A stretch of DNA of 64,000 nucleotides, from positions 124,001-188,000 of the forward strand of contig ATWC01000001.1 in assembly GCA_000421045.1 (NCBI GenBank). The letters run 5' to 3'. Numbering within the stretch: position 1 is the stretch's first letter; every line of letters begins with the position of its first letter. Source of the stretch: Lachnospiraceae bacterium NK4A179 (GTDB lineage: Bacteria > Bacillota > Clostridia > Lachnospirales > Lachnospiraceae). Shown piece after piece: positions 1-7,624 of the stretch. The notes below the pieces were generated by a model. It was not told the origin of the DNA. It worked only from the letters and a program-made list of their open reading frames with translations, and made no database searches. The translations under genes and the position numbers were made by a program.

Positions 1-517
1 CATATTCATATATTTTCTGCTTCAATCTTCCGGAGTTTGATACGGGTTTATCCAGGTATATAACGCCCTTCCCCGCATTTAATCTTTCCAGTGTCCTGAG
101 CAGCGCCTTGATTGCCAGATCTGTCTCCGGAATCAACCTGTATGTACCTCGGAGTCCGGCCAGATCTCTGATGGTTCCATCCATACAGGTAAAAAGCATT
201 GATCCTGAAAATGCTATTTCAAGCCCTATGATCACATTGAAGCCATCTATATAAATCGTTTCACCTTCTATATGCTTCACTTCTCTGCTTAGCCTTGAAC
301 ATATCTGTTTTTCCGGCGACACAGTTCTGGCAAGAGCCAGGCGCTGGCGTTCCGAGAACATATAATGGTCTCCAATGAATCTGGTTGCTCCTTTGACCGG
401 ATATCCATGATCCAGAAGATATAATACTTCTTCAGAAGCCTTGCGCAGCTTGGGTAATTCCTTCTCTCCAAACTCTCGTTCATCTGAAGGAACGAAGCCT
501 CTTTTTGCATCTTTCAT
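1..517 (-). CDS. DUF434/DUF5616-type conserved protein, 3' end beyond the window
   Basis: The frame is open from an ATG at 515-517 to the left edge, so the C-terminus is missing. An AGAGGA ribosome site lies 6 bases upstream of the ATG. About 172 residues are visible. An N-terminal part has the pattern LLDHGYP, then GDHYMFSERQRLALAR, and a second part begins YIDGFNVIIGLE and continues with MDGTIRDLAGLRGTY. These match my memory of the DUF434 family, whose function is unknown and which is found in archaea and clostridia. The family call is from recalled motifs, not a search. The next gene upstream (570-992) is 52 bp away on the same strand, with a GC-rich palindromic stretch between them. Confidence 0.7.
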   Translation of the reverse strand, partial: MKDAKRGFVPSDEREFGEKELPKLRKASEEVLYLLDHGYPVKGATRFIGDHYMFSERQRLALARTVSPEKQICSRLSREVKHIEGETIYIDGFNVIIGLEIAFSGSMLFTCMDGTIRDLAGLRGTYRLIPETDLAIKALLRTLERLNAGKGVIYLDKPVSNSGRLKQKIYEY

Positions 518-535
518 AATAATCCTCTTAAAAAA

Positions 536-559
536 TGGACCACTGACCCCGTCCCTGGG
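536..559. repeat. GC-rich palindromic stretch, possible REP-like element
   Basis: Between the two leftmost genes the sequence contains GACCCC and GGGGTT arms around GTCCCT, next to GGACCACT and a run of six A. Read on the minus strand it is a short GGGGTC hairpin followed by T6 after about 10 bases. It could be an imperfect terminator for the 570-992 gene or a REP-type repeat like those linked to IS200/RAYT transposases. No second copy was found in this window by eye. Confidence 0.35.
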
Positions 560-569
560 GTTCTATTCT

Positions 570-992
570 CTACAGCTTGGGATTTCCGTAGATCAAATCG
601 TTATACTCTTTATTCAGGCTGGCAAACCCGATCCATACATATTTTATATCAAAGCCCTTATTTCTCATGTACTCCATCATGCTGTTTCTAAGAGTATTCA
701 TGTACGGCGACTTTGCAAATTCGCTTAGTTTCATCTTTCCGGAAACTGCTCCGAATGTAGCGTGATAGCTTTCTATGGCAGCTTTTTGAGCAGCCTCTTC
801 ATCCGGCTTGCCGTTAAAATCAAAATCAGCTCTGACACAGAGTTTAACATCCATGTCCCTTTCCGGATCATGATAAGGCACCTCGTTACATTCGACGAAC
901 ATCTTGAAAGTCTCCGGTTTTTGTACTTCTTTCTCAGGTGCATTCGACTTTGATTTCTTTTCCTCTTTTTTCAGAAAATCAAATAATCCCAT
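570..992 (-). CDS. Hypothetical protein, 140 aa, soluble
   Basis: This is a complete small protein. It starts MGLFDFLKK, continues with a lysine-rich, likely disordered stretch of about 25 residues, and ends in a roughly 110-residue mixed domain rich in Phe, Tyr and Asp. There is no signal peptide or membrane segment. The start is supported by an AAGGAGG site 5 bases upstream. It lies 114 bp downstream of the lipoprotein gene; that gap is A-rich on the coding strand and contains a TGATATAAA that could be an extended -10. I do not recognise a family. The MGLFDFLKK opening occurs in many unrelated small Firmicutes proteins and is not diagnostic. Confidence 0.65.
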   Translation of the reverse strand: MGLFDFLKKEEKKSKSNAPEKEVQKPETFKMFVECNEVPYHDPERDMDVKLCVRADFDFNGKPDEEAAQKAAIESYHATFGAVSGKMKLSEFAKSPYMNTLRNSMMEYMRNKGFDIKYVWIGFASLNKEYNDLIYGNPKL

Positions 993-1106
993 ACTCCCTC
1001 CTTTTTTACTTTTTGTTTTATATCAGTTTTTTTGCATTAGTTTTCATTTTTTCACAATCTTTCGGATCATGTTTGTATCTTCTTCGCGAAACACCATAAG
1101 CCTGTG

Positions 1107-1691
1107 TTATTTTTGTATATATCTTGCCGGTATTGATTCCAATCTACTATCTGATTTATCTTCATTGTACAGATGGCCATCCTTGATCTCAAAGTAAGGA
1201 TTCGTATCATCCAACTCAATCTCATAAACAATATGACAATACGAGGTAGTTCCATCCGGATTTTCTGCCGTGTAATATATTTCTGCAGTACTCAGTATAA
1301 TATTTCTTATCTCAGGAGTAACAACCAATGTAAAAGTCACATCCTCTACATCGGCATCTTCAGGAATATTAGTATCATTTATATTTCCTTTTAAAGGAAG
1401 AACTGAAAACTGCATAGGAAGTCCTCTTCCATAAAATCCGCCATATTTGGTGACAGTACAGTTATCCAGTGTAGTTGCCTCTATTCTTTTCCCTTCTTCT
1501 GATCCATCCCAGTAGTAGATACTTACAAATGCACGGCTGTTTTTCCGATCCACTGCCCCTTCCCAGGCTCCCTCATCAACTATTTCGGCATAGTTAAAGC
1601 TTGAATCCACAGCTGATGTGCAAGCGGTAAAGACTATGCACATCAATACAGTTGCAAATAATGTAATAATTCTATTATTTAAACTTCTCAT
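1107..1691 (-). CDS. Predicted lipoprotein, 194 aa
   Basis: The N-terminus is a lipoprotein signal: MRSLNNR, a hydrophobic core of about 14 residues and the lipobox FTAC, putting the lipidated Cys near residue 24. The mature part of about 170 residues is acidic and probably beta-rich (repeated patterns such as FTLVVTPEIR and IVYEIELDD), so an extracytoplasmic lipid-anchored role is expected. No known domain is recognised. It follows the DUF3021 gene by 24 bp and is probably the fourth gene of the LytTR operon. Its role is unknown; an envelope-stress or transport accessory role would fit the context but is inference. Confidence 0.7.
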   Translation of the reverse strand: MRSLNNRIITLFATVLMCIVFTACTSAVDSSFNYAEIVDEGAWEGAVDRKNSRAFVSIYYWDGSEEGKRIEATTLDNCTVTKYGGFYGRGLPMQFSVLPLKGNINDTNIPEDADVEDVTFTLVVTPEIRNIILSTAEIYYTAENPDGTTSYCHIVYEIELDDTNPYFEIKDGHLYNEDKSDSRLESIPARYIQK

Positions 1692-1715
1692 ATCTTATTA
1701 CTCGAAATATCCTAC

Positions 1716-2144
1716 TCATTTAGACTGCTCAACCCCAAGTTCCGCCAGGATCCGGTTGGCCTTTCTTATCTGCATGAAGAAGCAGATATAATATACCAGA
1801 GCGCCTCCCAAAAACGGGATCGTTATTGAAATAAACATATCCCAATAAGCGGTCGGGGCATGTTCAGAAAACAATCCGTGTATAAATACCCCCAGGAACA
1901 CTATCCCGACCGTTAATACATACTGAGCGATAAATACGATCAGAAAAGGGAATTTCTGAAGGTAGAAATGAATTGACAATATCAGCGTTATAAGAACCGA
2001 GAACCCCAGAATAGTGAAAATGTTTTCGGTATAGTACCTGTCTGTAAAACCATAGGCCTTTTCTGCGAGGAGCTTTCCGCATGTGATCAGGGTAAAGAAA
2101 ATACAGACTATAGACACGAAATTTTTCCTGTTTATCAGCTTCAT
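1716..2144 (-). CDS. DUF3021-type four-helix membrane protein
   Basis: The protein has 142 residues and four hydrophobic segments (about residues 7-27, 42-62, 66-90 and 100-125), with a short charged C-terminus. Size, topology and position directly after a LytTR gene match the DUF3021 family, which in Firmicutes is routinely encoded next to LytTR regulators. Related small membrane proteins such as BrsM and HdrM in streptococci restrain their LytTR partner at the membrane; a similar anti-activator role is inferred here. The start codon overlaps the stop of the LytTR gene (ATGA type), so the two are translationally coupled. Confidence 0.75.
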   Translation of the reverse strand: MKLINRKNFVSIVCIFFTLITCGKLLAEKAYGFTDRYYTENIFTILGFSVLITLILSIHFYLQKFPFLIVFIAQYVLTVGIVFLGVFIHGLFSEHAPTAYWDMFISITIPFLGGALVYYICFFMQIRKANRILAELGVEQSK

Positions 2145-2599
2145 TTTGCCTTCCTCCCCTGCAGATCATTTAATCTCTCATAAAATTCATTCTTGTAGCT
2201 TCTGTTCATCACGAGCTTCTCATCATTCTTTAAGAAAATGATAACTCTCATATTGATATCCCCCTGAAGCTTTTTGATCTTGTAAATATTTACTATCGCT
2301 GATTTACTGATACGTACAAATCCGATCTTTGAATACTCTTCAAGAATATCCCTGAGCGCTTCTTTTATCTCAACACACATATCTTTGGTATAAGCAAAAG
2401 TCTTTCTGTCAACGGTTTCAATATAAAAGATATCCGTGAGTGCTATCGTAACCTTTTTATCTTCATACGTTCCTTCTATGTATCTGAGAGTATCTCTTAA
2501 TCGCTCCAAAACCGCAGTAGTCTCTTCATCAACAGTATCATAATGAAGTTCCAGATAGTTTTCTTTAAGATCCTTTTCTTTTGTCTTAATAAGCTTCAT
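2141..2599 (-). CDS. LytTR-type DNA-binding regulator without receiver domain
   Basis: The protein of 152 residues starts MKLIKTKEKDL and carries an approximately 100-residue LytTR domain (DIFYIETVDRKTFAYTKD, then FVRISKSAIVNIYKIKKL and LVMNRSYKNEF). No response-regulator receiver domain is present, so it belongs to the stand-alone LytTR class that works with a membrane partner rather than a histidine kinase. I chose the start at 2599 over an upstream one because AAGGGGC precedes it; it overlaps the end of the upstream membrane-protein gene by a few bases region. Two direct repeats in front of the operon (3399-3437) are candidate binding sites, suggesting autoregulation. Confidence 0.88.
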   Translation of the reverse strand: MKLIKTKEKDLKENYLELHYDTVDEETTAVLERLRDTLRYIEGTYEDKKVTIALTDIFYIETVDRKTFAYTKDMCVEIKEALRDILEEYSKIGFVRISKSAIVNIYKIKKLQGDINMRVIIFLKNDEKLVMNRSYKNEFYERLNDLQGRKAK

Positions 2600-2607
2600 A
2601 CAGCCCC

Positions 2608-3321
2608 TTATAAGATAAACATTATGCAAAGTAATATATATGACAGTTTGATATTTCTGTTGGTCAGAAGATAGGCGCTTCCGAAAACAAATCCGCCTAC
2701 TGCAGTATATAAACCTGCGCCTAATGAGCCCTTAGATAACCAATGGCCCAGCCCCCAGGTAAGCGCAACAAGGATCCCGCCAAAAGGAATTCTGTTGTTG
2801 TTAAACCACTTTTCAAATGCTGTCTGTCCGAAGATTATTATAAGCAAAACAAGCATAACTTCAAACAGATAATAGATATACTGGAATACAAAGAGAAGTG
2901 CACCACGGCTGTGAAACTCTGCTATAACCTTGCTTCCGTTCCAGTCGATCCAGGTTGAGACAAGGCAGAGAACGCAGCCTGTTACTATAAGCGCCCACTG
3001 CCATGCTTTTATTCTGTTTTCTTTATCAAAAAGCTGTTTTTTCTTTAAATTGTCGATAAGATCGAATCCCGTTTTTTCCCTGCACTCTTTTACTACAGCA
3101 TATGCACCAAGCCCCCAGACCGCGCATGTAACAACCCAATGTACTATCATCTGCCATGTGTTGAAATCATTTACGCCCCTATTGTATAAAAAGGGCTCAA
3201 CAACAAATCCCCAAAGCAGTTCAAATCCTATCACTCCGAATACTTCCAGGCCGAATAACAGGAATCTGAATCCTTCCATAAATCTGTTTGCTTTTTTAGT
3301 GTTTGTTATTGTCTTTTCCAT
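2608..3321 (-). CDS. Polytopic membrane protein, possibly CPBP-like
   Basis: About 237 residues with six predicted membrane segments. A C-terminal stretch (FGGILVALTWGLGHWL followed by AYLLTNRN) resembles the last helices of CPBP (Abi/CAAX-protease-like) proteins, but the EExxxR motif of active members is not seen, so peptidase function is doubtful. The start at 3321 (MEKTITN) is preferred over one 39 codons upstream: AAAGGAA lies upstream of it, and the longer version would run through the promoter and the direct repeats. First gene of the LytTR-DUF3021 operon, it may be a target or a partner of that regulator. An ordinary membrane protein of unknown function is equally possible. Confidence 0.6.
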   Translation of the reverse strand: MEKTITNTKKANRFMEGFRFLLFGLEVFGVIGFELLWGFVVEPFLYNRGVNDFNTWQMIVHWVVTCAVWGLGAYAVVKECREKTGFDLIDNLKKKQLFDKENRIKAWQWALIVTGCVLCLVSTWIDWNGSKVIAEFHSRGALLFVFQYIYYLFEVMLVLLIIIFGQTAFEKWFNNNRIPFGGILVALTWGLGHWLSKGSLGAGLYTAVGGFVFGSAYLLTNRNIKLSYILLCIMFIL

Positions 3322-3358
3322 TTCCGTGTTCCTTTCGTGTGTTTTATCTGATGAACAC

Positions 3359-3387
3359 ACTTTACCCCTGAAATACGGACAAAACAA
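3359..3387 (-). promoter_or_regulatory. Putative sigma-A promoter of the LytTR operon
   Basis: On the minus strand TTGTTT (3382-3387) and TAAAGT (3359-3364) are separated by 17 bp. The -35 lies 11 bp downstream of the inner direct repeat, a usual place for an activator site. Confidence 0.5.
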
Positions 3388-3398
3388 TAAAACCTGTG

Positions 3399-3437
3399 CT
3401 AAGTTGCAACCTGCAATGTCTAAGTTGCGAACCTGCA
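3399..3437 (-). promoter_or_regulatory. Two direct repeats, candidate LytTR binding sites
   Basis: The minus strand carries TGCAGGTTCGCAACTTAG (3420-3437) and TGCAGGTTGCAACTTAG (3399-3415), identical except for one inserted base. Their left ends on the plus strand are exactly 21 bp apart, two helical turns, as is typical for the paired sites of LytTR regulators. The rest of the 337-bp gap up to 3658 shows only a weak plus-strand promoter. Confidence 0.65.
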
Positions 3438-3606
3438 CAGATTATATAGTTTTTAAGACTTTATATTTGGTTATAAACGTTGGAAAACAGCCCCCCTTTA
3501 CAACCAGGATTGCTTATCAAAACGGCTGATAATAACACCATAGACACCGTTCAAAATGATTGCTATTTTCAAGTAATTCAAATATAATTGCAACTGCATC
3601 ACAAAA

Positions 3607-3636
3607 TTGACACTAAAAGATAACACTTGGCATATC
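3607..3636 (+). promoter_or_regulatory. Weak candidate promoter for the 3659 gene
   Basis: TTGACA (3607-3612) is a perfect -35, but 18 bp later only CATATC, preceded by TGG, can serve as -10. The initiation codon at 3659 follows about 20 bp later with no ribosome site. Confidence 0.3.
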
Positions 3637-3658
3637 ACATGTCAGAAATACATAAATT

Positions 3659-5653
3659 ATGAGTCATATTGATACAGTCTTTAATAAAATTACAGCTTTC
3701 ATATCAAAAAAATATTGCATTCTATTATTTATCTTAAGTTTTATCGCCACGATAAAAGACTATTTCAAACTAACTAATGGCGCTGAATCACCATTGGTCG
3801 TTTTAGATATACGTTTTTTAATATACATCCTTATTCTTTTATCCCCTGTTTTTTTGAAAATATTACTTAACCCTTACGAAAACAACCACGATATTATTCA
3901 TGCAAAAATAGCCTTTCTTATCTGTTTATCAGTTATTTTATTTAATTGGTATATTGCAGCTTTAAGCATTTCCTTATCTTTGATATATACGATCTTATTC
4001 CGTAAAAACACTTTTTTTTCATTAACTACAGCCTTTTGTCTCTCCTTACTTGGCGTTTATATCTCTAATGACTTCTTCTTTTTTATGAGCTTAGGTGGTA
4101 TCGTTATACTGTTACTATCTGTGAAGATGCGTCAACTCATTTTCCTTTCAGTTAATTCATTTTTTGTGGGAATCTATTCTTTTATCAAATATACTTCCGG
4201 TTTTAATTATAATCTTAATCCTGAAATTGCATTTTTACCTATTATATTAGCTTTCCTCGCAACATTTGTTTTTATTTCATTAAATGGTAATAAGCAAAAA
4301 ATATCATGCCTTCTGACATATTTGTTCGGATTTATTCTGCTTCTTACAATGATCTTCGTTACCCCCTCATTCAGATATATATGGGGTATAATACCTTTTG
4401 TGATAACTGCTTATACCTCCTCCGGGCAGCCAGGCTCGTGGGATAAAGTTTTAACAACGCATAGTCGTATATTTTTTTGTTCTCTTTTTCTTTTTTGGAT
4501 ATTACCTGTTATAGGACCGGCGATTCTCTATTATACTTCTATAAATAAGTCAAATTTTATAGATTACAACTTGCAATATCAGCTTATACAATACTATGTT
4601 TCCTGGACAGATCTCGGATTTGTTCAACGTGGATTACCCGGAGAGATAATAGAAAGATTATTTGGGTTTGTCATCCCTATAGACAACATGCTTCATATAG
4701 GTCTTATGATCCATATAGTTTTGACCATAGCTATAATCTGCTTATGTATTGTTTTATATCGTTTAATTCCTTCAAAGGACGGTATTTCCTGCCTGTTCAT
4801 TTTTATTTTTGTAGGAACAATTATACTTCCATACATTTTTACATTTACCCTGAGAACCGACTTATTTCTATCATTAATAACTCTGCTTTGTGTAATTTTA
4901 TGTGTAAAGAACAGTAATCTTATCTGGTTGATCCCAATACTATCCATAGTCGCTGTTCTGATACACCCCTCATATGGTTTTTTGATATTTTCCCCTGTAT
5001 TTATAGCAATGTGTTACAGAGCTTTTTTGAATCCGGGGAAACATCAAAGCCGAAATACCGTTATTCTTATTTCTTCAACAGCTATAGTTATCCTTCTTGT
5101 TTTCTTTTTCGTATTCTTTTCATACCGATTTGCAAAACTAAACGTATATGAGGGAGTACAGACTCTATTAGCACGCTCTGAAGGTTGGGTTGAGGAAAAA
5201 AATTGGATGTCCTACAATTCAGATACCGGATATAATCCGTTATTTTCCAGCGTTCTTTATGCTGATCCACACGCTCATACAAACGGCACATTTTATCCGG
5301 AAGCATTACATCAGATGCGAAAGATTTGCATTAATCGCCTTATAACACTCATACCTTTGATCCTATACTATTTCTATATATTCGCTCAATATTCGTGCCA
5401 ATATAAAGAACGCCATAAGCGCATTTTATGCCGCTTACTTCCTTTTGCCTTAGTAACTATGGCTCCATTGTATATATGGGAAATAGATTATGGCCGCTGG
5501 AATCTGCATCTTATTCTTTCTATGATCATTAACCTGCAAATTCCGGCCCTGATCGGTGACCAAAAGCTTAATCTGTCTAAAAAAGAGAACATGTTCGCTA
5601 CTTATGCATTCCTTATATGCGAATTAGGCCCCTTAATACGTTGGACCGGTTAA
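3659..5653 (+). CDS. Large polytopic membrane protein, possible GT-C-type glycosyltransferase
   Basis: 664 residues with about 13-15 hydrophobic segments through the whole length. Around residues 310-325 an extracytoplasmic loop reads SWTDLGFVQRGLPGE; similar D-x-G-F-V-x-RG-L motifs occur in uncharacterised polytopic proteins near surface-glycan genes, some of which are thought to have a GT-C fold. Its base composition is clearly more AT-rich than its neighbours, it is the only plus-strand gene, and the ATG lacks a Shine-Dalgarno sequence, all hinting at acquisition and low expression. It converges on the flavoprotein gene with only 6 bp between stops and no obvious terminator. The enzymatic assignment is inference. 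Confidence 0.6.
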   Translation: MSHIDTVFNKITAFISKKYCILLFILSFIATIKDYFKLTNGAESPLVVLDIRFLIYILILLSPVFLKILLNPYENNHDIIHAKIAFLICLSVILFNWYIAALSISLSLIYTILFRKNTFFSLTTAFCLSLLGVYISNDFFFFMSLGGIVILLLSVKMRQLIFLSVNSFFVGIYSFIKYTSGFNYNLNPEIAFLPIILAFLATFVFISLNGNKQKISCLLTYLFGFILLLTMIFVTPSFRYIWGIIPFVITAYTSSGQPGSWDKVLTTHSRIFFCSLFLFWILPVIGPAILYYTSINKSNFIDYNLQYQLIQYYVSWTDLGFVQRGLPGEIIERLFGFVIPIDNMLHIGLMIHIVLTIAIICLCIVLYRLIPSKDGISCLFIFIFVGTIILPYIFTFTLRTDLFLSLITLLCVILCVKNSNLIWLIPILSIVAVLIHPSYGFLIFSPVFIAMCYRAFLNPGKHQSRNTVILISSTAIVILLVFFFVFFSYRFAKLNVYEGVQTLLARSEGWVEEKNWMSYNSDTGYNPLFSSVLYADPHAHTNGTFYPEALHQMRKICINRLITLIPLILYYFYIFAQYSCQYKERHKRILCRLLPFALVTMAPLYIWEIDYGRWNLHLILSMIINLQIPALIGDQKLNLSKKENMFATYAFLICELGPLIRWTG

Positions 5654-5659
5654 ATAATC

Positions 5660-6865
5660 TTATTTTATTATTTTCTCGGCCAGCCTCATAGACAACTCAA
5701 CTGTTAGATCCGAATTATAGTGCTCGTGCTCCCCCCATCGTCCCAAACCGTATACTCTTTTTGTTTTGCACCAATCAAGGATCTCTGTAATAGCTTCTTT
5801 TTTTTCTATAGTATTTAGGGGATATGCGTATTCATTCATATACGCAAATAGACCGTCCCCTTTTGACAATACCCTATCTTTATTCGTTTCAGTCCAATAC
5901 CCTTTACTGTTATTACAGAAATTCGACCTAACCAGCACACGATGATAAGCCAGCTCCGGATCCGGGTAATACACCCAGTGCGCTGTAGTATCCTGATTTT
6001 CTCCAAAATACTCTACACATACAGAAGTGTGCAGCAGTTTATCTACCTGTGCTTTTATACTATCAGGCATCCCTTTAAGTTCTTTATACATTTTCCAAGG
6101 TATGGTTGTGATAATATTCTGCGCCTGATATTCTCCCTTGTCTGTTCTTATGCTCCTGTTGTCAAAATCAATATCAATAACGCTTTCACCAAGTCTTATA
6201 TTACTTCCCAGGACTAATGACATCCTTCTCCATAGTTCCCCATAACCATACTTTTTAGGATAATAGAATCTAGCATGTCCGGGCTGTTTAGCATAGGCCT
6301 TATGCACCAGACAAGATCTGAGCGTATCTTCAAAACTGACATCAGGTAATTTCTCCAGCCAATATGTCCCAAGTATATCCAGATTTTTTCCAAACATTTT
6401 TCTGTTATACGGGAGCATATAATCATCCGCTATCTTATCACCCAGCTTCCACCTTATCCAATCCGTAAATCTGTCCGGTTTGGGAGAACCAACATTACAC
6501 CCGGCACTCGCTATAGATTTAAGATAAGATATCTGTGATTCTATATCCATCTCCCATATATTTGCTTCGAGCGGATGATGGATCAACTGTCCCCTGATAT
6601 TGATCCTGCTGTCTCTTTCAAAAACATTCCATTCATTTTCCGGCATGAAAGAAAACAAAAACTTATTAACCTCAGGTCGACGAACATCCAGGAAATGACC
6701 TCCACCTATATCTAACGGGCTGCCGTCAACATCGACTGATCTGCAAAGCCCACCTGCTACATTCTCCTTCTCGATCAGTAAAAAATCATTTTCCCCCTTT
6801 TGTTTCAACATATTGGCAAATGTCAGGCCTGCCGGTCCCCCGCCAATTATCAAGAAATTCAACAT
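5660..6865 (-). CDS. FAD-dependent oxidoreductase, UDP-galactopyranose-mutase/amine-oxidase type
   Basis: About 401 residues. The N-terminus MLNFLIIGGGPAGL is a Rossmann FAD-binding motif, followed by IEKENVAGGLCRS and DIGGGHFLDV, as in NAD(P)-binding flavoproteins of the UDP-galactopyranose mutase / protoporphyrinogen-oxidase superfamily. Canonical mutase is roughly 370-390 aa, so the size fits, but substrate residues cannot be checked by eye. I chose the second ATG (6865), which places the FAD motif at the very N-terminus and has AGGATGG upstream; an alternative ATG at 6877 abuts the stop of the glycosyltransferase gene. Part of a four-gene sugar patch; conversion or desaturation of a nucleotide sugar or glycolipid is inferred. 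Confidence 0.72.
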   Translation of the reverse strand: MLNFLIIGGGPAGLTFANMLKQKGENDFLLIEKENVAGGLCRSVDVDGSPLDIGGGHFLDVRRPEVNKFLFSFMPENEWNVFERDSRINIRGQLIHHPLEANIWEMDIESQISYLKSIASAGCNVGSPKPDRFTDWIRWKLGDKIADDYMLPYNRKMFGKNLDILGTYWLEKLPDVSFEDTLRSCLVHKAYAKQPGHARFYYPKKYGYGELWRRMSLVLGSNIRLGESVIDIDFDNRSIRTDKGEYQAQNIITTIPWKMYKELKGMPDSIKAQVDKLLHTSVCVEYFGENQDTTAHWVYYPDPELAYHRVLVRSNFCNNSKGYWTETNKDRVLSKGDGLFAYMNEYAYPLNTIEKKEAITEILDWCKTKRVYGLGRWGEHEHYNSDLTVELSMRLAEKIIK

Positions 6866-6878
6866 ACTTCCGACCATC

Positions 6879-7616
6879 CTATAATATAATATGTTTTTTC
6901 ATCATCCATCTGATATGCCAGGCGGTTTTAAAATACTTGAAATTCGCAAAAAAAGAATTCTGAGAAGCTCCCTCTGATCTAGCAGTCCAGATTGCCGGAA
7001 TCTCAATAAATTTAACCCCCAGACGAAGCGGTTTAAGCGCAGTTTCCATAAAAAAAGGATGCTTTAATTCTTCCCATTTAATCCTTTTCATAAGCCTTGT
7101 GGGAAAAATCCTGTATGCATATGTAAGATCAGATAATCTCGTGCAGAAAAGAATAGCAATCATCTTTTCAAACAGATAATTACATATCAGTTTCACATTA
7201 TTATACCCCTTAAACCCCCCACCGGCTGCCCATCTGGAAGCAGTGATGATCCTGTTGGGATATCTTTTTGCATATGCAATGAATGTCTGCACTAAATAGG
7301 GATCCGTTTCAAGATCTGAAGACATCATTATCACGTGAGAGCCTTTTGCCAGATCAATACCTTCTCTTATAGCGCCTCCGACAAACGGCAACGTTTGATC
7401 ATGTATAAATACAGATAATCTTCCATCATATTTTTTTACCAATTCCTCTGCAGTATTCCGTGTCACTTCTGTAGTCCTGTCACATAACAAAAGAATTATC
7501 TCTGAAATATCCGCAGAATTGACGGTTTCAACGATAGTATCAACCGTTTGAACCAAAGAATATGTCTCATCCATCGCCGGGATCAGAATAGTTGTTCCTC
7601 TGTATCTATGTTTCAT
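6879..7616 (-). CDS. Family 2 glycosyltransferase
   Basis: 246 residues with a GT-A fold signature: TTILIPAMDETYSL at the N-terminus, then CDRTTEVTRNTAEELVKKY and, near residues 100-110, GSHVIMMSSDLETD, in which DLETD serves as the metal/nucleotide-sugar DXD element. There is no C-terminal membrane domain, unlike GtrB-type enzymes, so it is probably cytoplasmic or peripheral. Start 7616 follows an excellent AGGAGC site; a longer start would overlap the upstream reductase gene. It lies 8 bp after that gene and directly precedes the flavoprotein, so the three form an operon, expressed from the promoter at 8604-8632. Likely adds a sugar to a lipid or surface polymer. Confidence 0.85.
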   Translation of the reverse strand: MKHRYRGTTILIPAMDETYSLVQTVDTIVETVNSADISEIILLLCDRTTEVTRNTAEELVKKYDGRLSVFIHDQTLPFVGGAIREGIDLAKGSHVIMMSSDLETDPYLVQTFIAYAKRYPNRIITASRWAAGGGFKGYNNVKLICNYLFEKMIAILFCTRLSDLTYAYRIFPTRLMKRIKWEELKHPFFMETALKPLRLGVKFIEIPAIWTARSEGASQNSFFANFKYFKTAWHIRWMMKKHIIL

Positions 7617-7624
7617 GTAAGCTC

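Noticed and set aside
289-510. 73-residue minus-strand frame beginning MQKEAS
   Set aside because: It lies in another frame of the partial DUF434-type gene (1-517), which has the ribosome site and a recognisable protein.
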